From Brevibacillus sp. (GTDB lineage: Bacteria > Bacillota > Bacilli > Brevibacillales > Brevibacillaceae), in contig JARDZO010000160.1 of the NCBI GenBank assembly GCA_029240815.1, positions 1 through 12,946 on the forward strand: DNA of 12,946 nucleotides, written 5' to 3'. How positions within the stretch are numbered: position 1 is the first letter of the stretch; each line of letters begins with the position of its first letter. Shown here piece after piece: positions 8,323 to 12,946 of the stretch. The translations under genes and the position numbers were made by a program. The notes under the pieces were generated by a model. It was not told where the DNA came from. It ran no database searches and saw only the letters and a list, made by a program, of their open reading frames with translations.

Positions 8323-8343
8323 TTCATGTGAGGAGATCTTTCC

Positions 8344-9270
8344 ATGGATGACAAAGACTGCAAATTACTGCTGCACGTCTATGAAGAAAAGAACATCACC
8401 AGAGCCGCTGAACGCATGCACATTTCACAGCCAGCCCTGAGCTATCGCCTGCAGCAATTAGAATCTGAATTCGGGATGCCGATCTTTATGAAGCACGGCA
8501 AGGGCATCAAATTCACACCAGAGGGAGAATATCTCGTTGGATTCGCTAGAAAAATGGTGCTCGAGCTACGAAAAGTAAAAGACCATATGTCCAACATGGC
8601 AAAAGAAGTAAAAGGCACCTTGAAGCTAGGAGTTTCCAATCATTTTGCTCACTACAAGCTCCCCCCGATCCTCAAAAACTTCTTGGATGGCTATCCCGAT
8701 GTAAACATCACATTGGAGACAGGGTACAGCTCTACCATCTATCAACTGCTAAACGATGAAACGGTAGATGTGGGCATTATCAGTGGAAACTATCAATGGT
8801 TTGATCAAAAATGTCTAATCTATCGCAATCGCATTACGGTTATTTCCAAAGAAAAGATCAATCTTGATGATCTCCCAAGCCTGCCTAGAATTCACTATCG
8901 AACTCCCCATCATACGGCAAATATCAAATACAAAACCGATCTTCTTTTACCACAAGCCATCGAGGACTGGTGGCAGGAAAGATTCACTCAACCACCAACG
9001 TATTCCATGCAGGTCGATAACGCCGAGTCTTGTAAAGAGATGGTCCGATACGGCTTCGGGTACGCGATTATTCCGCGCACCTGCCTAAAGCAGCATGATA
9101 ATTTTCATACCATCGACTTGTCCTATCAGAACGGTCAAGAGCTTTCTAGAAATACCTGGATGCATTTTAAAGAATCTGCTACTCAATCATCTGTGGTCAA
9201 AACGTTCGTCAATTACATGAAGGCGTTTTACTTATTGGATGGGCAAGAGGATGACTCCACGACACCATAA
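8344..9270 (+). CDS. LysR-family transcriptional regulator
   Basis: A 308-residue DNA-binding regulator. The N-terminal winged helix-turn-helix is clear: NITRAAERMHISQPALSYRL (17-36) then LESEFGMPIF and FTPEGEYL. It is followed by the linker helix and a periplasmic-binding-protein-like effector domain (about 90-300), including VKGTLKLGVSNHFAHYKLP and a second-lobe GFGYAIIPRT. The start ATG has AGGAG eight bases upstream. It is transcribed away from the C45/peptide-transport operon, the classical layout for a LysR regulator and its target; the inducer is probably the imported substrate or its cleavage product (inference). A strong terminator follows 12 bases after the stop codon. Confidence 0.95.
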   Translation: MDDKDCKLLLHVYEEKNITRAAERMHISQPALSYRLQQLESEFGMPIFMKHGKGIKFTPEGEYLVGFARKMVLELRKVKDHMSNMAKEVKGTLKLGVSNHFAHYKLPPILKNFLDGYPDVNITLETGYSSTIYQLLNDETVDVGIISGNYQWFDQKCLIYRNRITVISKEKINLDDLPSLPRIHYRTPHHTANIKYKTDLLLPQAIEDWWQERFTQPPTYSMQVDNAESCKEMVRYGFGYAIIPRTCLKQHDNFHTIDLSYQNGQELSRNTWMHFKESATQSSVVKTFVNYMKAFYLLDGQEDDSTTP

Positions 9271-9281
9271 CGGGGGAAAAG

Positions 9282-9330
9282 AAAAAGAGACACGCTCGCC
9301 TACCCACAGGCAAATCGCGTGTCTCTTTTT
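9282..9330. terminator. Bidirectional intrinsic terminator
   Basis: A perfect 14-bp inverted repeat (9282-9295 and 9317-9330; core GAGACACGC / GCGTGTCTC) has A tracts on one side and T tracts on the other. The loop contains a further 4-bp stem GCCT/AGGC. It lies between the ends of the convergent LysR gene (+) and yhhQ gene (-) and is T-tailed on both strands, so it should stop transcription from both sides. Confidence 0.92.
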
Positions 9331-9348
9331 TGTTAGGAATATGCCAAC

Positions 9349-10029
9349 TTACTCCTCCGGCACCTTCATATTCCGTGCGATATACAAAACCGGCGTCGAT
9401 GCCGCTGAGACGATAAATTTGATCAGATAGGTGGTCAACAAAATCTCCCACCAAACGTCCATTGGGAACACGCCCAAAAACGCAATCGAACAAAAGGTAA
9501 TCGAGTCCAGCATCTGACTGAACAGCGTGCTGCCATTGTTGCGAATCCAGAGTTGGTTCGGACCTGGACATTTCTTCTTCAGCCACGAGTAGATTTTCAC
9601 GTCGACAAACTGGCTGAGCAAATACGCACACAAGCTTCCCAATGCGAGCCGTGGCATCAGGCCAAATAGTTTTTCTAAGGGTTCTTGGGAAAAATCCGTG
9701 TCTGTCGGTTCAAACAACAGGACCATTTGCATGATGATCGTCGTGGCGATCAAGGTGAAAAATCCGAACCAGACTGCTTTCTTGGCTGCCTTTTCCCCGT
9801 ATTTTTCATTCAGCAGATCGCTTGTCAAATAAATAGATGCATAGATGGTATTGCCGAGCGTCATGACCAATCCGAACATCTCGATCGTTTTCACGACCTG
9901 AATATTTGCCAGCACCGTAGCCATACCAAGCCACGCGTACAGACCCATTCTGCCGAACAGGCGGTAGCAGAGCAGAAACAGCCCAAAGTTGACCAGGGCA
10001 AATCCTACTCCCAAGCTTACATTAAACAT
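9349..10029 (-). CDS. yhhQ: Queuosine-precursor transporter, YhhQ/VUT family (COG1738)
   Basis: A 226-residue integral membrane protein with about six hydrophobic spans. Family features are the first helices up to LANIQVVKTIEMFGLVMTLGN, then YLTSDLLNEKYGEKAAKKAV (68-87, a hallmark of the family), SQFVDVKIYSWLKKK, and the RNNGSTLFSQMLDSITFC segment. YhhQ proteins take up the queuosine precursors preQ0/preQ1 for tRNA modification. The ATG start has GGAGG eight bases upstream (10038-10042), and the leader carries a preQ1-I riboswitch, which independently supports the substrate. It is a single-gene unit with its own promoter and a shared terminator 18 bases after the stop codon. Confidence 0.93.
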   Translation of the reverse strand: MFNVSLGVGFALVNFGLFLLCYRLFGRMGLYAWLGMATVLANIQVVKTIEMFGLVMTLGNTIYASIYLTSDLLNEKYGEKAAKKAVWFGFFTLIATTIIMQMVLLFEPTDTDFSQEPLEKLFGLMPRLALGSLCAYLLSQFVDVKIYSWLKKKCPGPNQLWIRNNGSTLFSQMLDSITFCSIAFLGVFPMDVWWEILLTTYLIKFIVSAASTPVLYIARNMKVPEE

Positions 10030-10037
10030 AAAGAATG

Positions 10038-10075
10038 CCTCCTAGTTTTGATAACGCGGGAGTTTACGAACCGCG
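10038..10075 (-). promoter_or_regulatory. preQ1-I riboswitch in the yhhQ leader
   Basis: On the minus strand CGCGG (10071-10075) pairs with CCGCG (10055-10059). The stem encloses TTCGTAAACTC and is followed by TTATC and the A-rich tail AAAACTA (10043-10049), running straight into GGAGG (10038-10042). This matches the compact preQ1-I aptamer layout: a 5-bp P1, a GGTTC-type loop start, C-rich P1 exit and an AAAAC tail, close to the Thermoanaerobacter type. Loop bases CTC(C) can pair with GGAG of the tail, so ligand binding would hide the SD. This points to translational OFF control of preQ1 uptake. No terminator lies between the aptamer and the ATG. Confidence 0.87.
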
Positions 10076-10096
10076 GCCCTTTTTGGGCATTTCATC

Positions 10097-10125
10097 ATTG
10101 TACTTTTTTTCATATGCCTTGGCAA
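10097..10125 (-). promoter_or_regulatory. Promoter of yhhQ
   Basis: A -35 TTGCCA (10120-10125) and -10 TACAAT (10097-10102) are separated by 17 bp on the minus strand, a near-consensus sigma-A promoter. Transcription would start near 10090, some 15 bases before the preQ1 aptamer. Confidence 0.8.
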
Positions 10126-10152
10126 TCCTTCTTTTGCTTCGTTACGCAGACA

Positions 10153-10186
10153 AAAGCCCGCAACGGCACGAACCGTCACGGGCTTT
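10153..10186 (-). terminator. Terminator-like hairpin upstream of the yhhQ promoter
   Basis: AAAGCCCG (10153-10160) pairs with CGGGCTTT (10179-10186). An inner ACGG/CCGT stem (10163-10166 and 10173-10176) is separated by small CA internal loops. On the minus strand the stem ends in GGGCTTTTGTCT, a short U tract; on the plus strand it ends in CTTTCAC. The better fit is a terminator for minus-strand transcription arriving from 10190-11000. Confidence 0.6.
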
Positions 10187-10300
10187 CACACCCACTTGCT
10201 TTTCCACTCGATCAGACTGTAGTGGAGGAGAGGAAAAAGGAGAAAACGCTCCAGCTTCGTAGGAACACCTACTGGGGGGCATCCATGTCCGGCTTCATGC
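10187..10300. other. Gene-free stretch between two hairpins
   Basis: No supported gene. Two small inverted repeats can be seen: CCACT/AGTGG around 10204-10225, and CCAG plus TAGG pairing with CCTA plus CTGG around 10252-10275. Both are short and could be chance. The minus-strand frame is open across the stretch but has no start with an SD. Confidence 0.4.
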
Positions 10301-10380
10301 AAAAAACGAAACCGCGTCCAAAGCAGCCGTCTCGGGGAGCTTATCAGAAGGTGGACGCTTAGAACCGTGTTTCGTTTTTT
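10301..10380. terminator. 80-bp compound hairpin with A/T tracts (bidirectional terminator candidate)
   Basis: AAAAAACGAAAC (10301-10312) and GTTTCGTTTTTT (10369-10380) form a perfect 12-bp pair. Inside it GCGTCC (10314-10319) and GGACGC (10353-10358) form a 6-bp stem with a 33-nt apical region. Both strands end in a run of six T after the stem. It could stop transcription in either direction, but the loop is far larger than in an ordinary terminator, so a small structured RNA is also possible. Confidence 0.6.
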
Positions 10381-10704
10381 CCATTGCGCCTCAGTTGGTG
10401 TTCCAAAGATCTTCCGCTTTTTTCCCCTTTTTCCTTGGCCAGCTTTGGGTCTTTCACTGGCCTTATTCTGGGGCTTTCCGTGGAGTTTCTTTGAGAAAAA
10501 CCCTACATGGGAGAATGCTCTTGAAGAATGAAAGCTTGGTTCTCCTTAATTTAATCGCTACCGTGACACGTCGAACGGGACATATTTGATGGCTTCGTTT
10601 TTCACTTGATTCACCATATCCTTCGAAGCGCGACGATTGGGAATTAAGCTTTTTATCCATTGTCCCTTGTAATACCAGGTAGCTAGAAACCACAAAAGCT
10701 CGCA
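10381..10704. other. Intergenic stretch without a supported gene; possible degraded coding remnant
   Basis: No gene with both a start and an SD is seen. On the minus strand a frame ending in TAG at 10558-10560 reads like protein for about 45 codons (FLATWYYKGQWIKSLIP, then KDMVNQVKNEAIKYVPFD) but lacks a good start. Upstream it continues only into the 201-bp inverted-repeat element. A 32-codon frame from GTG at 10457 to 10359 is rich in Lys/Glu but has a weak SD. I cannot assign either one. Confidence 0.3.
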
Positions 10705-10905
10705 GGAGAAGCAGGTTTCCAGGCGGAGCGACTCCGGAACCCAACTTAGCGGAACAACGAATTCACGGGATCCAGAAGCGGTACCTCTGTGTTCCCTGCG
10801 GAGCGGCTACTCCTTTACCGCTTCCCCGTGAATCGTTGTGGAGCGGACAGTCTATTCTCCTACGCTGGGTGTAGGCTGGAGCGTAGATCGGAAACCTGCT
10901 TCTCC
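10705..10905. repeat. 201-bp branched inverted-repeat element (possible mobile repeat or structured RNA)
   Basis: The borders are a perfect 16-bp inverted repeat GGAGAAGCAGGTTTCC (10705-10720) and its complement (10890-10905). Inside are further paired segments: CGGAG/CTCCG (10724-10728 with 10732-10736); a 15-bp stem with one bulged A (10754-10769 with 10825-10839); AAGCGGTA/TACCGCTT (10776-10783 with 10816-10823); GGAG/CTCC (10800-10803 with 10810-10813); and CTACGCT/AGCGTAG (10860-10866 with 10880-10886). Together they give a four-way branched fold. GGAGCG occurs four times (10725, 10800, 10840, 10878). No transposase and no flanking target duplication are visible. Its nature as a non-autonomous repeat or an RNA is inference. 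Confidence 0.75.
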
Positions 10906-10983
10906 CCTCCACCACAGCACACAAAAAAACTCATAAATGGTATGCAATAAAACCACCTTGACCAAAGTAGATCTTACTTCTGT

Positions 10984-11358
10984 TTATTTTATGGCACTTC
11001 TTACGTATCTTGAGGTAAGGAAATCCTGTAACACCACAACATGATTGTATTCCTGATCCCGGGCGGCATATACAAGTGTAACGGTTCCTTCCTTATCCCA
11101 TTCAAGCAGGCGACTGACCGCCTCTTGGCATTCCCTCGTTTCCTCAAGTTCTTGTTTATAACGTTCTTTGAATTCCTCAAACCGTTCCGGGATGTGGCAG
11201 AACCACTTTCGCAAATATGGACTCGGTGCAATCTGCTTCATCCACTCATCCAATTGGGCCTTCTCCTTTGAAATACCACGCGGCCAAACCCGGTCAACCA
11301 ATACACGTCGACCGTCTTCTTCGGAAGCTTCCTCATAGACCCGCTTTATTTGAATCAT
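10984..11358 (-). CDS. DUF488 family protein (YeaO-like)
   Basis: A 124-residue cytoplasmic protein of the DUF488/YeaO family (COG3189), of unknown biochemical function. Visible family features are IQIKRVYEEASEEDGRRVLV (2-21), DRVWPRG (22-28), SKEKAQLDEWMKQIAPSPYL, RKWFCH, the ERFEEFKERYKQEL helix, and C-terminal VTLVYAARDQEYNHVVVLQDFL. Length is normal. The ATG start has GAGGAGGG six bases upstream. It appears to be a one-gene unit: a nested hairpin lies before it, and the long structured gap follows. No strong terminator directly follows the stop codon; the nearest T tract on its strand is at about 10923-10930, without a clear stem. Confidence 0.92.
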   Translation of the reverse strand: MIQIKRVYEEASEEDGRRVLVDRVWPRGISKEKAQLDEWMKQIAPSPYLRKWFCHIPERFEEFKERYKQELEETRECQEAVSRLLEWDKEGTVTLVYAARDQEYNHVVVLQDFLTSRYVRSAIK

Positions 11359-11376
11359 GGAATTCCCTCCTCTAAG

Positions 11377-11474
11377 GGCTTTCTCTCATTTTAACATTCC
11401 CCAAAAGAAGTCTCCCACTTCTAAATCTAGTGAAGCTTGATGAAAGTGGGAGATGAATGTTAGTAGGGAAAGCC
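11377..11474. repeat. Nested inverted repeat between the DUF488 gene and the micro-ORF
   Basis: Three concentric pairs share roughly one centre: GGCTTTC/GAAAGCC (11377-11383 with 11468-11474), AACATT/AATGTT (11393-11398 with 11456-11461) and TCTCCCACTT/AAGTGGGAGA (11411-11420 with 11444-11453). On the minus strand the inner 10-bp stem is followed by CTTCTTTTGGGG, so it could terminate the micro-ORF transcript. The layering and the GTGGGAG stem also resemble the hairpin ends of IS200/IS605-type elements, but no transposase or TnpB sequence is present. Confidence 0.6.
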
Positions 11475-11539
11475 AACGTGAAGCTCGCTCATCACTCGCT
11501 CCCTCTCCGCTTCCAAGGAAATGGAACACGCGAGGCTGG
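11475..11539. other. Short repeat-rich spacer
   Basis: On the minus strand GAGCGAG occurs twice as GAGCGAG-TGAT-GAGCGAG, and CGCTTCC is found both here (about 11508) and at 11544, as short direct repeats. No coding signal is seen. Confidence 0.35.
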
Positions 11540-11641
11540 CTAGCGCTTCCTTGATAGGGATTGAACGATGACCGTAATAACGATGGCACTTAAAAACAAG
11601 ATCGCGATAAATAGCATTCCTGGAAGACCGACATTAGTCAT
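11540..11641 (-). CDS. 33-residue single-span membrane micro-ORF
   Basis: A small ORF from ATG (11639-11641) to TAG (11540-11542). It has an AGGGTGG SD eight bases upstream (11650-11656). The product starts MTNVGLPGMLFIAILF and continues hydrophobic to about residue 27, ending QSLSRKR, that is, one membrane helix with a short basic tail, probably N-out/C-in. The first residues (NVGLPG) recall the start of TatA proteins, but the FGP motif and amphipathic helix of TatA are missing. It lies downstream of the NCS2 permease terminator, so it would need its own promoter, which I cannot identify with confidence. I do not recognise the family. SD, composition and clean frame make a real gene plausible, not certain. 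Confidence 0.5.
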   Translation of the reverse strand: MTNVGLPGMLFIAILFLSAIVITVIVQSLSRKR

Positions 11642-11710
11642 GAAAGATACCACCCTACTTTCGTATCAGATGAGAATAAACCATATTTTTACATTTGTTC
11701 ATTTTATCAC

Positions 11711-11754
11711 AAAATACAAAATACCCCAACCAACATACCAAATGGTCAGGGTAT
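11711..11754 (-). terminator. Intrinsic terminator of the NCS2 permease gene
   Basis: On the minus strand ATACCC (complement of 11749-11754) pairs with GGGTAT (complement of 11721-11726). An inner ACC/GGT pair (11744-11746 with 11729-11731) is separated by small TG internal loops. The stem is followed by TTTTGTATTTTGTG. It starts 17 bases after the permease stop codon. Confidence 0.75.
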
Positions 11755-11771
11755 CCTCTCACTCCACCTAC

Positions 11772-12946
11772 TTAAGCCAGCACCGGCAGTACCAGATTGA
11801 GCAAAAACAAGCCAGCAATCACGTACAGCAACGCAGGCACTTCTCTTCTTTTCCCCAAAGCCAGCTTCAGCAGCGGATAAGCGACAAAGCCAAACGCGAT
11901 GCCGTCCACAATGCTATAGGACAGCGGGATGATCGCGATGATCAAAAAGGCGGGGAAGCCTTCCGAGAAGTCTTTTAAATTAATGTTCTGTACATTTTGC
12001 AGCATCAACGCACCGATGATGATCAGCACGGGAGCGATTGCGCCATCCGGAATCATTTTGACGAGCGGAATCAGTCCCAGTGAACACAACAGAAGCGTGC
12101 CGGTCACAAGCGCCGTGAGACCCGTTCGTCCACCTGCCGCAATACCCGCCGCACTCTCTACTGTCGCAACAGTCGGACTGGTACCCAACATTCCAGATAG
12201 AGCAGCCGACACGGCATTGGCTTGGAGCGATCGCCGAAACTTCTGTGGCTGTCCAGCCATCGCCGTATGACCGTGAATCAATCCGATATTTTCAAAGACA
12301 ATGACCATCGCGAGCGAAAAAGTCGCAATCCAAAACGGCAGTGTCCAGATTCCGCCAAATGAGAAACCGGCAAAGACTTGCCCGTATTCCGAAAACGAGA
12401 ACGATCCGCCGCTGCCTGGCTCCACAATCCCGAACAGAAAGCCAAGCCCTGTCCCTGCGGCAATCCCGATGAGGAAATTGCCAGGTACATTGCGAACAAA
12501 CAAAATCAACGTGATGATCAGTGTCGCCAATGTCACGATCACATGCGGACTGGACAACTCCCCTAAGGCTACAAATGTAGAGGGGTTCGTAACGATCAGT
12601 CCACCCTTTTGCAAACCGATAAAGGTGAGAAACAGTCCAATCCCCACCGTGATCGCTTCTTTCAGCGAAGTGGGAATCGCATTGGACAAGACAGTAGCTG
12701 CACAGCTAAAGGCGATGACGGCAAAGATCAGTCCCGAAACAAATACCGCAGCCAAAGCCTCCTGCCAGGAAAGACCCATCGTGTGGCAGAGCGTAAAGGT
12801 AAACAAAGCATTAATCCCCATTCCGGGAACCAATATGATCGGCGCATTCGCCCAGAAAGCCATCAACAGCGCTCCGACAAACGCCGTCAGCACCGTCGCG
12901 AGAATGCCTGCCTCCATGGGAATGCCCGCATCCTCCAAGATTGAAG
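11772..12946 (-). CDS. NCS2-family purine permease, AzgA/PbuG-like (5' end beyond window)
   Basis: About 391 residues are visible; the frame is open to the right edge, so the true start and roughly 40-50 residues lie outside. The protein is a multi-span cytoplasmic-membrane permease of the nucleobase:cation symporter-2 superfamily, AzgA branch (COG2252), which imports adenine, guanine or hypoxanthine with protons. Evidence: SILEDAGIPMEAG near the edge matches the family's extracellular loop, followed by WANAPIILVPGMGINALFTFT, the scaffold motif GIAAGTGLGFLFGIVEPG, and the hallmark VESAAGIAAGGRTGLTALVTG. The helix that in PbuG-like members carries an FD-x-x-GT-L motif here reads VFENIGLIHG, with Glu where Asp is usual. 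That may shift specificity. The stop is followed by a terminator. Its purine specificity within the family cannot be read off. Confidence 0.9.
   Translation of the reverse strand, partial: SILEDAGIPMEAGILATVLTAFVGALLMAFWANAPIILVPGMGINALFTFTLCHTMGLSWQEALAAVFVSGLIFAVIAFSCAATVLSNAIPTSLKEAITVGIGLFLTFIGLQKGGLIVTNPSTFVALGELSSPHVIVTLATLIITLILFVRNVPGNFLIGIAAGTGLGFLFGIVEPGSGGSFSFSEYGQVFAGFSFGGIWTLPFWIATFSLAMVIVFENIGLIHGHTAMAGQPQKFRRSLQANAVSAALSGMLGTSPTVATVESAAGIAAGGRTGLTALVTGTLLLCSLGLIPLVKMIPDGAIAPVLIIIGALMLQNVQNINLKDFSEGFPAFLIIAIIPLSYSIVDGIAFGFVAYPLLKLALGKRREVPALLYVIAGLFLLNLVLPVLA

Noticed and set aside
9685..10362. A 225-codon plus-strand open frame
   Set aside because: It is antisense to yhhQ and runs over its riboswitch, promoter and two hairpins; the protein is rich in Gln/His/Lys with no domain. 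A shadow frame.
10285..10362. A 25-residue plus-strand micro-ORF rich in Lys/Pro
   Set aside because: It has a G-rich stretch upstream, but most of its codons lie inside the stem and loop of the compound hairpin, so the sequence is explained by structure.
10359..10457. A 32-residue minus-strand ORF with a GTG start
   Set aside because: The SD is weak and too close, and its end overlaps the compound hairpin; no family recognised.
10395..10589. A 64-codon plus-strand frame after the compound hairpin
   Set aside because: No SD, no recognisable motif, and it is antisense to the protein-like minus frame.
10463..10744. A 93-codon minus-strand frame in the structured gap
   Set aside because: It starts inside the 201-bp element, has no SD, and its composition is not protein-like; another frame of the same strand looks better.
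10697..10912. Target-site duplication around the 201-bp element
   Set aside because: The bases directly outside the 16-bp arms (CTCGCA on the left, CCTCCA on the right) do not match, so there is no direct evidence of transposition.
11386..11589. A 67-codon minus-strand frame
   Set aside because: It covers the nested inverted repeat and overlaps the micro-ORF in another frame; no SD and no motif.
11377..11589. TnpB/omega-RNA remnant of an IS200/IS605-like element
   Set aside because: The hairpin layout is suggestive, but I see no TnpB or transposase residues and no clear element boundary, so it is only mentioned as an alternative.

Overview
This window looks like a chromosomal segment of a low-to-mid GC Gram-positive of the order Bacillales. 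The evidence is strong GGAGG-type Shine-Dalgarno (SD) sequences at nearly every gene, GTG and TTG starts placed behind such sites, a lipoprotein-type peptide-binding protein, and a preQ1-I riboswitch ahead of a YhhQ-type transporter. Brevibacillus or another Paenibacillaceae genus is my guess from protein style; no marker gene here settles it.

Positions 1-8169 (all minus strand) form one long gene train, read from right to left. Its order is a C45-type acyltransferase/amidohydrolase, a peptide-binding lipoprotein, then two permeases and two ATPases of a dipeptide/oligopeptide ABC importer, an M20 metallo-amidohydrolase, and an MdtG-like MFS transporter cut by the left edge. Gaps are short or negative, except for 171 bp between the binding-protein gene and the first permease, which holds three inverted repeats. 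A LysR-type regulator (8344-9270, plus strand) is divergent, with the two putative promoters back to back. The set reads as an inducible module that imports a peptide or N-acylated amino-acid-like compound and cleaves it in the cytoplasm with two unrelated amide hydrolases, possibly with export of a product. The substrate is unknown.

Positions 9282-10125 hold a strong bidirectional terminator shared by the LysR gene and a yhhQ-family queuosine-precursor transporter. That gene has a good sigma-A-type promoter and a preQ1-I aptamer whose tail runs into its SD.

Positions 10126-10983 contain no convincing protein gene but much structure: a terminator-like hairpin, an 80-bp compound hairpin with A/T tracts on both sides, and a 201-bp element (10705-10905) bounded by a perfect 16-bp inverted repeat and able to fold into a four-way branched structure. 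This element is the least explained thing in the window.

Positions 10984-12946 hold a DUF488 (YeaO-like) gene, a nested inverted repeat, a 33-residue single-span membrane micro-ORF, a terminator, and the bulk of an NCS2-family (AzgA/PbuG-like) purine permease cut by the right edge.
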